This document shows, piece after piece, positions 52,675-61,189 of a DNA stretch of 64,000 nt (position 1 is its first letter; every line of letters starts with the position of its first letter). Below the pieces are notes generated by a model. It did no database searches. It saw only the letters and a program-made list of their open reading frames with translations, and had not been told where the DNA came from. Position numbers and translations under genes: made by a program. Origin of the DNA: Candidatus Bathyarchaeota archaeon. Lineage in GTDB: Archaea > Thermoproteota > Bathyarchaeia > Bathyarchaeales > Bathycorpusculaceae. The DNA lies in contig PLYI01000120.1 in NCBI GenBank assembly GCA_003151735.1, forward strand, positions 62,001 through 126,000. Reading direction: 5' to 3'.

Positions 52675-53445
52675 CTACAAATAACCTAAGGTTTTGACTA
52701 TATTTATCACAGAAATATACGCTTTGTTGTCTTTTGGCAAATCAAGCAGAGACTTTCCGTTCAAAACATACTCATCTAACTGCTCGTCAGCTTCGATTTT
52801 CCCCAAATACTTGAAGTCCAATTCAGCCTCAGCTTGCTTACCCAGCTCAGCTGGAAAACGGTAGCCGCCAACTAAATAGAAATTTTCAAACTTCATATCA
52901 ACTTCTTTAGCAATTTTGTAAGCGCGCCGCACATGGTCTTGGGATTTTTTTGAGTGGTCCAAAATGTCGAATATGTCATCGACGTTTGAGGTGATTCGCC
53001 TGTTTAGGTTTTCAAGTCCCGCTGGAGAGTCGACAAGTATGTACTTGTAGTTTTTAGTTAACGATTCCAAGGCGCCTTTAAGGGCAGAGTTTGGCATACA
53101 ATAGCATCCTTCAACCCACTTTGTGCCAACAGCCATAAAATCGAAGTTTTTGCCTTCATAAAGACCGCTTTCCCAAATGCGGCTTTCAATGCGTTGAGTT
53201 GGAGGAATACCGACTGTGGTGCCGCCTCCTTCGATAAAGGTGCTAACGATAAGGTCGGCTATGGTTGATTTTCCTGCTTCTTTGAGGTCTACTCCAATCA
53301 TTTCACCGAGGTTCTGGTCGGGGTCAGCATCAACTAGCAGCAAAGGGGCTTGATTGTTTTCGATGAAGCATTTAGCCATTAGTGCGGTGAAGCTGGATTT
53401 TCCTGTTCCGCCTCGACCAATCGTAACTAAAGTTTTCATTTTCAA
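52675..53445 (-). CDS. cooC: CooC-like nickel-insertion ATPase 1
   Basis: A 256-residue MinD/ArsA-type ATPase of the CooC family that matures the Ni-containing CODH/ACS. The Walker A is GRGGTGKSSF, with Arg in place of the signature Lys of the deviant Walker A (KGGxGK). The Ni-binding C-x-C occurs as EGCYCMPNSALKGAL, and the LVDSPAGLENLNRR segment is the Walker B/switch. It follows the second CooC by 13 bases on the same strand as cdhA. Confidence 0.88.
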   Translation of the reverse strand: MKMKTLVTIGRGGTGKSSFTALMAKCFIENNQAPLLLVDADPDQNLGEMIGVDLKEAGKSTIADLIVSTFIEGGGTTVGIPPTQRIESRIWESGLYEGKNFDFMAVGTKWVEGCYCMPNSALKGALESLTKNYKYILVDSPAGLENLNRRITSNVDDIFDILDHSKKSQDHVRRAYKIAKEVDMKFENFYLVGGYRFPAELGKQAEAELDFKYLGKIEADEQLDEYVLNGKSLLDLPKDNKAYISVINIVKTLGYL

Positions 53446-53458
53446 AACAACCTGAAGT

Positions 53459-54238
53459 TTATGCTGTTTTCTTAAGCAGAAGCTCGCATATATTGTCTAT
53501 GGTTTTAACTGCAGCTATATCCTTGTTTTTAAGCGGGGTTTCTCCAAGCATATCTGCCTCAATTACTTTCTGGTCAAAGGGCACGAAAGCGAGCAGGGTC
53601 AAGCCGTTTTTGTCTGCGAAGCTTTGGATCGCTTTTTTTTGGGTGTCATTCATAACTCGGTTACCGACCAAGTAGAGCTGTTTCATTCCAGCTGCCTGAG
53701 CCATATCATGGATGTGTTTGGCAATTTCCAGAGATTTCAGGTTAGAATCTGCAACTATCAGCAAGGCATCAACTTGTCTAGCTGTGCCTCTGCCAATGTG
53801 CTCCACTCCCGCCTCTAAATCTAAAACAACCGCTTCATCTCGTTCCACAACCAGGTGCCTCAGCAGGGCGCGGATGACAGCGTTGGGTGCACACATGCAA
53901 CCAGCTCCCATCGACTGAACCGTACCCATAACAATCAGGTTTACTCCCAATGGGGTGGCGACGGAATATTGCTTGACGATATCATCAACTGTGAAATTTA
54001 GATTGTAAACCCCAGAGTAACCTGTGCTCGTTTTTGATTCAACCAACTGTTTATTCTCAGAAATCGGCACGATTTTTCGGGTTTCCTCAGTCGACAGCCC
54101 CAAAGTCAAACCGAGGTTCGGAGAGGAATCGGCATCAATCGCCATAGTTTTTAAGCCACGTTCGACAAAGCCGCGTGCTAAACCGCCTGCAATCAAGGTT
54201 TTGCCAACACCGCCCTTACCAGAAACAGCTACTTTCAT
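53459..54238 (-). CDS. cooC: CooC-like nickel-insertion ATPase 2
   Basis: A 259-residue CooC-type ATPase. The deviant Walker A is complete (GKGGVGKT, residues 8-15), the nickel-site pair is AGCMCAPNAVIRALL, and VVLDLEAGVEHIGRGTA is the switch II region. The ATG at 54238 (MKVAVSGKGG) is preferred; a GTG three codons up is possible. Two CooC copies with different Walker A motifs next to one cdh operon suggest separate jobs, e.g. CODH C-cluster versus ACS A-cluster nickel loading. Confidence 0.9.
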   Translation of the reverse strand: MKVAVSGKGGVGKTLIAGGLARGFVERGLKTMAIDADSSPNLGLTLGLSTEETRKIVPISENKQLVESKTSTGYSGVYNLNFTVDDIVKQYSVATPLGVNLIVMGTVQSMGAGCMCAPNAVIRALLRHLVVERDEAVVLDLEAGVEHIGRGTARQVDALLIVADSNLKSLEIAKHIHDMAQAAGMKQLYLVGNRVMNDTQKKAIQSFADKNGLTLLAFVPFDQKVIEADMLGETPLKNKDIAAVKTIDNICELLLKKTA

Positions 54239-54297
54239 AACAATCACAGATAAAACAATTTTAGGTTCTAGGTTAATTTACGTTTCCTTGAAAAAAT

Positions 54298-54771
54298 TCA
54301 AGATATTGTTGTTTTTTTCTGTTCAAGCATCGTGCGTCTGGGAAGAAAACCGAAGCGCGTGTAGAATCCGTAAGCCTGCTCGTTGCCGACTCCTACCGAT
54401 ACAATATTCTTCCTGGTGCCTTTGCTGTTTAGCCATGCTAACGCTTTCTCCATTAAAGCGGCGCCTATACCCTGTCCGCGGTGTTTTGCATCGACGTAGA
54501 TAGAGTCGATTTCACCTGTCAATGACCTATCGATACTGCTTACACAATACCCGATAAGCACCTCGGCTTCAAAAGCAAGGTCAACTCTAAGGTCTCCGCC
54601 TCCCAAAGTCCTCTGCAGAATGACACGTTTTCGATCTTCAAAAGTTAAAGTCTCATAGTAGTGTTTGAAGTACGGCGACAGACAAAGATGATGCCTGTTC
54701 AGTTCTTGCCAGAGCGGCTTAATCTTGTCAATCAGGCTTTTGTTTCCTGAGTGGTAGGCAATTGTATCCAT
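54298..54771 (-). CDS. GNAT-family N-acetyltransferase
   Basis: A 157-residue GNAT protein. The acetyl-CoA-binding motif is VDAKHRGQGIGAALM (R/Q-x-x-G-x-G/A), preceded by the IDSIYV strand and followed by LAWLNSKG and the FYTRFGFLPRR ending. The substrate is not evident. The ATG at 54771 has GGAAG eight bases before it; an upstream ATG at 54789 lies within that region. A copy of the dispersed element lies about 115 bases upstream. Confidence 0.8.
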   Translation of the reverse strand: MDTIAYHSGNKSLIDKIKPLWQELNRHHLCLSPYFKHYYETLTFEDRKRVILQRTLGGGDLRVDLAFEAEVLIGYCVSSIDRSLTGEIDSIYVDAKHRGQGIGAALMEKALAWLNSKGTRKNIVSVGVGNEQAYGFYTRFGFLPRRTMLEQKKTTIS

Positions 54772-54886
54772 GAAAAGCTCTTCCGGCAATTACAACTGTA
54801 TTTTCATCGATTAAAAACTTGCTTAAAAAAGAGTTTGCCGATAAGTGAACAAGGCTTCCTAAAAGGTCTGCGTTATATTTGGAGCA

Positions 54887-54962
54887 TATTTGGATCCAAA
54901 TAGAATATCTATACACTAACTATAGGGGGGTTGGTCGTATTGGCGTTTTCAACGGCCATTAG
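54887..54962 (+). repeat. Dispersed intergenic element, copy D
   Basis: About 76 bp between the GNAT gene (upstream side) and the end of guaA. It starts TATTTGGATCCAAATAGAAT and ends GTATTGGCGTTTTCA...GCCATTAG, as copy A does; the CATTGCAGAAAC middle has diverged to ATAGGGGGG only. Confidence 0.6.
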
Positions 54963-55012
54963 CATTTTAAAAATCAGTACTTATCTCCTAATTGAGCCGG
55001 AAAGTAGGCGGT

Positions 55013-56563
55013 TTATTCCCATTCGATGGTTGCAGGCGGCTTATGGGTGACGTCATAGACTACGCGTGTAACCTGCGGGATCTCGTTTGTTATTCTGGTA
55101 GATATTTTCTCCAGAACGGGGTAGGGAATTTTGGCGAAGGTTGCAGTCATAGCTTCACGGCTCTCCATAGCTCGCACAGCAACAACGTAGCCGTAAGCCC
55201 GTGCATCACCCTTAACGCCTGTAGCTTTAGTATCAGTTAACACGGCAAAGTACTGCCAGAGGTTCTCAGCAAAATCGTTCTTCTCAATCTCTTCTCGAAC
55301 AATCTTGTCCGCCCTCTTTGCAATCTTGACTTTTTCCTCAGTTAAGTCGCCGATTATTCTAACCGCTAAGCCAGGACCAGGGAAAGGTTGGCGATTAACG
55401 ATTTCTTTAGGTAAATCCAGCATCCGGGCAACTTTGCGCACTTCATCTTTGTACAGGTCGCGTAGGGGTTCGAGGATTTTTTTGAATTTAATTTTCTCAG
55501 GCAACCCAGCAACGTTGTGGTGGCTTTTGATTTTGTCTGAGCCTTTTCTGAATCCTGACTCTATTCTGTCGGGGTAGATTGTTCCTTGGATTAGGTATTC
55601 GGCGCCTGATTTGTTGGCGATTTCCTCAAAAACCCTGATAAATTCTTCGCCGATGACTTTGCGTTTGGCTTCGGGTTCAGTTACGCCTTTTAGTTTCTGT
55701 AGGAATCGTTCTTGTGCGTTGGCTACTATGAAGTTTATCGGGTACTTCTGGAAGGTTTCTCGGATTTGTTCGGGTTCGCCTTCCCGCATGAGTCCGTGGT
55801 CAACAAAAACCGCAGTTAACTTGTCGCCGAGCGCTTTGGCCGCGATTGCAGTGGCAACGCTTGAATCTATGCCTCCGCTCAAGCCGATTATTGTTCGGCT
55901 GCCGCCCGTTTCCGCTTGCAGTTCCTTTACCATTTTGGGTATAAGGTCTTCCATCTGCCAATTGGCTTGGCACTTACAAACTTGGAAGATGAAGTTTTGC
56001 AGCATCCGCATGCCGTTTTCGGTGTGGATGACTTCGGGGTGCCATTGGAGACCGTAAATGGGTTTTGTCTTGTGCCTAAACGCTGCGACTGGGCAGTTTT
56101 CTGTATGAGCTAATGCTTCAAATCCTGGCGGCGGAGTGAAAACTGTATCGCCATGGCTCATCCAAACTTGCTCTTTTTCACTTAACCCTTCTAAAACACC
56201 CACTGGCTTGTCTATTGCCACTTGCGCGATACCGTATTCTTTGCATGCTGCAGGTTCAACCTTGCTACCGGTTAACTGCGCTAAAAGCTGATGCCCATAA
56301 CATAAGCCCAAAATTGGCAGGTTAACCTCTAAAATGCGCGGGTGAAGTTTGGGAGCGTTTGGTTCGTAAACGCTTGAGGGTCCGCCTGAAAAAATTAATC
56401 CTTTAACGTTGAATTTCTCGTTTAGGACTGCTATTTCTTCAGGTGAGATGTCGTTTGGGACGATTTCTGAGTAAACGCCGTTTTCTCTGATTCTTCTGCC
56501 GATTAAGTGGCAGTATTGCCCGCCAAAGTCAAGAACCAATATCGTATCGTACTTTGCTTGCAT
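55013..56563 (-). CDS. guaA: GMP synthase (glutamine-hydrolysing), single chain
   Basis: A 516-residue GuaA converting XMP to GMP. The glutaminase domain has GLCYGHQLLAQ (nucleophile Cys) and GLQWHPEVIHTE; the ATP pyrophosphatase domain has GLSGGIDSSVAT (PP-loop) and ends in the conserved IEWE. Many euryarchaea encode the two halves as separate genes, whereas this is the fused bacterial/TACK arrangement. Single gene. Serves the purine pathway encoded at 33-45 kb. Confidence 0.97.
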   Translation of the reverse strand: MQAKYDTILVLDFGGQYCHLIGRRIRENGVYSEIVPNDISPEEIAVLNEKFNVKGLIFSGGPSSVYEPNAPKLHPRILEVNLPILGLCYGHQLLAQLTGSKVEPAACKEYGIAQVAIDKPVGVLEGLSEKEQVWMSHGDTVFTPPPGFEALAHTENCPVAAFRHKTKPIYGLQWHPEVIHTENGMRMLQNFIFQVCKCQANWQMEDLIPKMVKELQAETGGSRTIIGLSGGIDSSVATAIAAKALGDKLTAVFVDHGLMREGEPEQIRETFQKYPINFIVANAQERFLQKLKGVTEPEAKRKVIGEEFIRVFEEIANKSGAEYLIQGTIYPDRIESGFRKGSDKIKSHHNVAGLPEKIKFKKILEPLRDLYKDEVRKVARMLDLPKEIVNRQPFPGPGLAVRIIGDLTEEKVKIAKRADKIVREEIEKNDFAENLWQYFAVLTDTKATGVKGDARAYGYVVAVRAMESREAMTATFAKIPYPVLEKISTRITNEIPQVTRVVYDVTHKPPATIEWE

Positions 56564-56770
56564 TAGTGGCTCAGAACTATTGGGGTTTAGGCGCTAATTT
56601 AAGATTACTATCTATTTTCTGCTAAAGGCAGGTGTTTTGCTTTTGAAGATTGAAATGGCATCCATTGAGTCGGAGGAAAAACTAAACTTTTATTAACTTA
56701 ATCACATGATAATCAAAAGGATGTTCCAAAAAAGCCTCTTTGGCTGAAAGAACGTGCAGGAAGAATAATT

Positions 56771-57214
56771 ATGGAATTAAATGAAACTGACGTAAAAATT
56801 CTCAAAGGCCTCTTAGAGGACGCAAGATTCTCAAGCAGACAAATAGCCAAAAACGTTGGCGTTTCAGTCGGCACTGTCTTGTCCAGAACAAAAAAGATGG
56901 AAGAAGACGGCTTAATCAAAGGGTACGCGGTTATTTTGGACCATGAAAAACTCGGCTACCAACTAACAGTAGTTACCGAAATCACCGTTTCCAAAGGCAG
57001 ACTTGTAGAAACAGAAAATGAAATAGCCAAGATTCCAAACGTCTGCGGAGTCTACGATGTCACAGGCTTAACCGACGCCATCATCGTCGCCAAATTCAAG
57101 AGCCGAGAAGACCTAGGCGCTTTCACCAAAAAACTGCTCTCTCTACCGTACATTGAACGCACGAACACTCACGTAGTCTTAACTACAGTGAAAGAAAACT
57201 TCCGTCTACTCTAA
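56771..57214 (+). CDS. Lrp/AsnC-family transcription regulator
   Basis: A 147-residue regulator: N-terminal helix-turn-helix (LNETDVKILKGLLEDARFS; SSRQIAKNVGVSVGTVLSR) and C-terminal RAM ligand domain (ENEIAKIPNVCGVYDVTGLTDAIIVAKFKS). Lrp-type proteins bind amino acids and assemble as octamers. It is convergent with cysE and lies opposite guaA; amino-acid (cysteine or serine) control of the cysEK genes is possible from position. Confidence 0.9.
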   Translation: MELNETDVKILKGLLEDARFSSRQIAKNVGVSVGTVLSRTKKMEEDGLIKGYAVILDHEKLGYQLTVVTEITVSKGRLVETENEIAKIPNVCGVYDVTGLTDAIIVAKFKSREDLGAFTKKLLSLPYIERTNTHVVLTTVKENFRLL

Positions 57215-57227
57215 GAACACAACAGAA

Positions 57228-58289
57228 CTAGAACTTGGATTTTAGAGAGTGATTCTCCATTTTGTATTTCTGTTCAGGGGTGGCGATAGTAATTTTTGTA
57301 CCCGAAGCTACTGGACCCGTGATCCAGACGTTTCCGCCAATGGTCACGTTGTCGCCGATAACTGTTTCTGCTCCAAGAAGTGTTGCGCCTGAGTAGATAA
57401 CAACGTTGTTTCCGATAGTTGGATGCCGTTTGCGCCCTTTAATGATATTGCCTTTCTCGTCCTTTGGAAAACTTAGCGCACCCAATGTTACGCCTTGATA
57501 TAGTTTGACGTTGTCACCGATTTCCGCAGTTTCACCGATGACTACGCCTGTGCCGTGGTCGATGAAGAAGTTTTTGCCGATTTTTGCGCCCGGATGAATA
57601 TCTATGCCTGTTTGTGAATGGATGTGTTCACTCATTATTCGCGGAATCAAGGGGACGCCGCTGAGATATAATTCGTGGGCTACTCGATACGTGGTTATTG
57701 CCAATACGCAGGGATAGCTTAGGATTACTTCTTCTGTGCTTACCGCCGCTGGGTCGCCGCTGTAAGCTGCCTGGACGTCCCCGCTAAGCATTGATCGTAT
57801 TTCGGGCAGTTTTTCCAGAAGTTCTTTGACCACGATGTGGGCTCGTTTTTGGCATATGTCCTGTGGGCACTCGCGGATTTTTCTGCAGATGTACTTAAGG
57901 CTTCTTTCAACTTCATCAGTGAGCCGCGCGTAAACTGAGGTCAAGGTAGTCCCAAGATGATATTTTATGTTGGCTTTGGTGATCTCCGAGTCACCCAAAT
58001 AGCCTGGAAAAAGAACCGTGAACAAGTCTTCTAAAACTTCGATAACTACTTTTTTCGATGGAAGGTCTCGCCCTTCAAGATGGTCCATACCGCCGAACCT
58101 TTGGTAACTTGTCATGATTTCGTCTACCAGTTTTGGTACGCCGGTTTCAACCCAGTCCTGCTCCACTTTATCGTGGTTACTCATAAGTGTGGCTAACATT
58201 CTGTCTGGGTTCCAGCAGTCATCCTCCAAGTTTACCTTTTTGCATTCTCGGCATTCTTTAGATAAAGACTGTTTTGGGTTTGTGGACAT
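57228..58289 (-). CDS. cysE: Serine O-acetyltransferase
   Basis: CysE makes O-acetylserine from serine and acetyl-CoA. The 353-residue protein has a helical N-terminal part with an unusual Cys set near the start (ECRECKKVNLEDDCW), which could bind a metal, and a C-terminal left-handed beta-helix of hexapeptide repeats: DIHPGAKIGKNFFIDHGTGV, VIGETAEIGDNVKLYQGVTLG, with the catalytic His-Asp in DHGTG. It precedes in gene order but follows cysK in transcription (66 bases downstream), so cysK-cysE is a likely operon. Confidence 0.93.
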   Translation of the reverse strand: MSTNPKQSLSKECRECKKVNLEDDCWNPDRMLATLMSNHDKVEQDWVETGVPKLVDEIMTSYQRFGGMDHLEGRDLPSKKVVIEVLEDLFTVLFPGYLGDSEITKANIKYHLGTTLTSVYARLTDEVERSLKYICRKIRECPQDICQKRAHIVVKELLEKLPEIRSMLSGDVQAAYSGDPAAVSTEEVILSYPCVLAITTYRVAHELYLSGVPLIPRIMSEHIHSQTGIDIHPGAKIGKNFFIDHGTGVVIGETAEIGDNVKLYQGVTLGALSFPKDEKGNIIKGRKRHPTIGNNVVIYSGATLLGAETVIGDNVTIGGNVWITGPVASGTKITIATPEQKYKMENHSLKSKF

Positions 58290-58355
58290 TTTTGTTCCCT
58301 TTCTCTACTATGTGGAAAGGGGGAATATAAGAAAAGCGTCTTTTCAAGACGCAAT

Positions 58356-59303
58356 TTAAGATTTGGAAGAGGGGTTTGCTGGTGGTTCTGTGAACAGCAC
58401 GGTGCTTAGGTAGCGTTCGCCGGTGTCTGGAAGGATAACAACTATGAGTTTGCCCTTGTTTTCTGGTCGCTTCGCAATTTCTATGGCTGCGTAGGCTGCT
58501 GCTCCTGAAGAGATTCCGACAAGCAAGCCTTCTTTTTGGGCAAGCTGCCTTGCCGTCTGCAATGCCTGGTCATCTGTGACTTTGAAGACTTCATCAACCA
58601 AATCCATCTTTAGCACATCTGGTTTGAACCCCGCACCTATTCCTTGGATTTTATGTGGTCCCTTCTGTCCGCCGCTCAGTACTGGCGAGGCCGCTGGCTC
58701 CACGGCTATGGCTTTGAACTCTGGCTTTTTCGGTTTAATATATTGGGCTACTCCTGTTATGGTTCCGCCTGTGCCTATACCTGAAACTAGGATGTCTACT
58801 TTGCCATCGGTGTCTTGCCAGATTTCTGGTCCTGTGGTTTCTTTGTGTACTTTGGGGTTGGCTAAGTTTTTAAATTGTTGGGGCATGAAACTGTTGGGTG
58901 TGTTTGCGAGGATTTCTTCGGCTTTTTTGATGGCTCCACTCATACCTTCTGGTCCAGGGGTGAGGACGAGTTGTGCGCCGTATGCCTTAAGCAGGTTGCG
59001 GCGTTCTAAACTCATTGTTTCAGGCATGGTTAAGATGAGTTTGTATCCTTTTACGGCTGCTACCATGGCTAAGCCGATGCCTGTGTTGCCTGAAGTGGGC
59101 TCGACGAGGGTGGCTCCAGGTTTTAGGAACTGTTTTTCTGCTTCTTCTATCATGCTTAGACATATGCGGTCTTTGACGCTACCGCCTGGGTTTCTAGCTT
59201 CCATTTTAGCTAAAACGACGGCGTTGGCGCCTTGGGTTAGGTTGTTTATTTGAACTAGGGGTGTTTTTCCGATTGTTTCTAGGACGTTTTTGTAGATTTT
59301 CAT
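58356..59303 (-). CDS. cysK: Cysteine synthase A
   Basis: A 315-residue PLP enzyme making cysteine from O-acetylserine and sulfide. PLP Lys is in [10 protein letters not shown], the substrate loop is [11 protein letters not shown], the phosphate cup GTGGTITG and the C-terminal SSGAAAYAA. Bacterial type, rare in methanogenic archaea. A 15-bp perfect palindrome lies just before the start. Confidence 0.96.
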   Translation of the reverse strand: MKIYKNVLETIGKTPLVQINNLTQGANAVVLAKMEARNPGGSVKDRICLSMIEEAEKQFLKPGATLVEPTSGNTGIGLAMVAAVKGYKLILTMPETMSLERRNLLKAYGAQLVLTPGPEGMSGAIKKAEEILANTPNSFMPQQFKNLANPKVHKETTGPEIWQDTDGKVDILVSGIGTGGTITGVAQYIKPKKPEFKAIAVEPAASPVLSGGQKGPHKIQGIGAGFKPDVLKMDLVDEVFKVTDDQALQTARQLAQKEGLLVGISSGAAAYAAIEIAKRPENKGKLIVVILPDTGERYLSTVLFTEPPANPSSKS

Positions 59304-59321
59304 TGTTTAACACCTTATTAT

Positions 59322-59336
59322 TATAACAGTGTTATA
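59322..59336. promoter_or_regulatory. Perfect palindrome before cysK
   Basis: TATAACA-G-TGTTATA, 18 bases before the cysK ATG and about 15 bases downstream of a TTTATAT box on the minus strand, so it would cover the transcription start. A repressor site is likely. Confidence 0.55.
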
Positions 59337-59471
59337 GAGGGCGTGATATAAACCTTACCACACCAACCAAACACAACTATTAACAATAACACAACTAAAC
59401 CTAAAACAATTGCGCCCAACCCAAAGTAAAGCCTTTAAATGTGCCCTGTTCCTATATTTCCGCAACACAGC

Positions 59472-59559
59472 GCGGAGGTCGCCCAGCATGGCCAAAGGCG
59501 TAGGACTGAGGCTCCTATCCCGCAGGGGTTCGTGGGTTCAAATCCCACTCTCCGCACCA
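59472..59559 (+). tRNA. tRNA-Leu (anticodon GAG)
   Basis: Acceptor GCGGAGG pairs with TCTCCGC; D-arm GCCCAGCATGGCCAAAGGC; anticodon arm TAGGA-CTGAGGC-TCCTA with anticodon GAG; long variable arm (CCC...GGGG), as expected for class II Leu; T-arm GTGGG-TTCAAAT-CCCAC. Discriminator A and encoded CCA (59557-59559). No intron. Confidence 0.95.
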
Positions 59560-59733
59560 TAAATTCAAGCTTACTGGCCAAAGCAATGCATTACCTAACC
59601 CGAGCCCGGCAGTCGCAATCACCGCGACAACAAGATTGCGGGAGTAAAATCCAATCAGAACGCCTGTAAGGAAGATGTCTAAAGATATTAAGAACCATAC
59701 AATTAATGCCCGTGTGAAATTGTCTTTTGTCAA
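59515..59733 (-). CDS. Small two-helix membrane protein running into the antisense of tRNA-Leu
   Basis: A 72-residue protein with two membrane helices (FTRALIVWFLISLDIFLTGV; LVVAVIATAGLGLGNALLW). It overlaps the upstream phosphoesterase stop by four bases (ATGA), which supports co-translation. The last 14 residues (EWDLNPRTPAG...) are encoded by the antisense strand of the tRNA-Leu T- and variable arms. Either the gene once ended earlier or it is a real tail. Function unknown. Confidence 0.5.
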   Translation of the reverse strand: MTKDNFTRALIVWFLISLDIFLTGVLIGFYSRNLVVAVIATAGLGLGNALLWPVSLNLWCGEWDLNPRTPAG

Positions 59734-60620
59734 ACTTTCTTTCCTCCGGATTGTAGATCAATGACCGTAATCTCAGGTGCGCAGTTAATGCGGATCCAGA
59801 ATGCATTTGTTCCTATTCCGCGGTTTGTGTAAAGAGCCATCTCCTTCACCTGATATCTCCCAAGAGGGTACTTCCAAAAACCGTTACCACGAAAAGGGGT
59901 CCCAACCTTGGGTATCACGAATTGACCCCCGTGGGAATGCCCGGAGAGCTGGAGACTGAACCTGTTGGTTTTTGCGCTGATGTCGGCGAAGTCAGGTTCA
60001 TGAGCCAAGAGAATAGCTGGTCCGTTGGGCGGCAGCTTTTGCAAGACCTTGTCCAACTGGTTCTTCTTCAAAGTGATGCTGTCGACCCCTGCAAAATGCA
60101 ACACATATCCTTTTCGAGTAACAGTATAGACATTGTTGTTAAGCTCAATTATTTTGCTTTCTCTCAGTATCGAGCGGACCCTCTCCGCGCTGACCCAATA
60201 ATCGTGGTTGCCTAGCACTGCCACCGTCGTGTCTCGCGCACGTATTTCCTTGAGCGCAGGGATGAGTTCCTCGACATTCTCTTGTGAGTATGACACAAAA
60301 TCTCCCGTGATCGCGACGATGTCTGGCTCCTGCTGGTTAATCAAACCAACCACACCTATCAGCCTATCCAGGGAGATCCATTGTCCGTAATGTATGTCGC
60401 TGATTTGCACTATCCTGTAGCCTTCGAAGGGCGTTGGAAGTGTAGGAATATTGACTTCAATTTTCACGATCTCGAAATCGCTAGGGTTAAACCTCTGGCC
60501 AAACAATCTGGAAGATCGTGACATCATTTTTTGCAAGCCTTTTCGCATGCGGAAGGTCCAATCCGCTCTGGCATCTTCTATAAGCTTGCGCTTTCTCATT
60601 ATCAAAATGTCTCCAATCAA
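59730..60620 (-). CDS. Calcineurin-like metallophosphoesterase, YkuE-type
   Basis: A 296-residue phosphoesterase with all metal-binding blocks: QISDIHYG (D-x-H), TGDFVSY (GD), LGNHDYW (GNHD), LAHEPDF (H) and SGHSHGGQ (GHxH). Residues 1-60 are basic and helical without a clear membrane segment. Related bacterial enzymes act on UDP-diacylglucosamine or other phospholipid precursors; the substrate here is open. First of a two-gene transcript with the small membrane protein. Confidence 0.9.
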   Translation of the reverse strand: MIGDILIMRKRKLIEDARADWTFRMRKGLQKMMSRSSRLFGQRFNPSDFEIVKIEVNIPTLPTPFEGYRIVQISDIHYGQWISLDRLIGVVGLINQQEPDIVAITGDFVSYSQENVEELIPALKEIRARDTTVAVLGNHDYWVSAERVRSILRESKIIELNNNVYTVTRKGYVLHFAGVDSITLKKNQLDKVLQKLPPNGPAILLAHEPDFADISAKTNRFSLQLSGHSHGGQFVIPKVGTPFRGNGFWKYPLGRYQVKEMALYTNRGIGTNAFWIRINCAPEITVIDLQSGGKKV

Positions 60621-60696
60621 TCATCTAGGCGAATGTCAATCTTAAAAGGAAAAACTGATTAATATAATTCGTTCGCGCCATTTGAACTTTGTATAG

Positions 60697-60846
60697 ACAA
60701 TCTCGAACGATTTCGCCTTAAGCCTCACCTTAGAGAAGGTTGAAGACTATCTAAACAAGGGACAACTATTTCGTCCTATTGTTTCTTTAGAACTTTTGCT
60801 TCAACTTGCGACTACAAAAAAGGTATTAAAGGACAAGAACTGTTAA
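60697..60846 (+). other. Open reading stretch without start, possible gene remnant
   Basis: In the 311-base gap between the phosphoesterase and the next gene, 49 codons are open after a stop, with protein-like content (LSLTLEKVEDYLNKGQLFRP, then LELLLQLATTKKVLKD) but no ATG, GTG or TTG near the beginning. It could be the C-terminal remnant of a lost gene. Nothing else is seen in the gap. Confidence 0.25.
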
Positions 60847-60931
60847 GCCCCCAATAATGAAAAAAATTTGTCAGGGTGTTAACGTTCTTCGCGAAAAAAG
60901 ATGTTTCGTTCACACCCATATGTATTAAGGA

Positions 60932-61156
60932 TTACTGCTTCTTTTGTCTTATAGCGACCTTGGCTTTCATATCAATGATAGTGTCGTTGCCTGTTTTTTC
61001 AACACCGAAGTTCCATTCTAATACTTCGACATCCATGTCTTTGAAGTGGTTAACCCAAGTTTTCTGGAATTCGTTCCATTTTTCGCCCATTTTCTGTATC
61101 TGCTCCTTGACGTCTATATGTTTGTCGGTTTTGCTATCGCCAAGGCGTGAGAGCAA
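60932..61156 (-). CDS. Small hypothetical protein, probably soluble
   Basis: A 74-residue frame from TTG at 61156, which has AGGAT six bases upstream, to TAA at 60932. The sequence is amphipathic and protein-like (EKWNEFQKTWVNHFKDMDVE, then VLEWNFGVEKTGNDTIIDMK), beginning with MLSRLGDSK. No family recognised. Divergent from the permease gene, 33 bases apart; the same frame is open to 61216 inside that gene. Confidence 0.5.
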   Translation of the reverse strand: MLSRLGDSKTDKHIDVKEQIQKMGEKWNEFQKTWVNHFKDMDVEVLEWNFGVEKTGNDTIIDMKAKVAIRQKKQ

Positions 61157-61189
61157 CTTAAATCCTACAATTGTCAATAGATGTTTCTG

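Noticed and set aside
53493-53918. Plus-strand frames opposite the CooC gene
   Set aside because: Antisense shadows of a well-supported ATPase gene.
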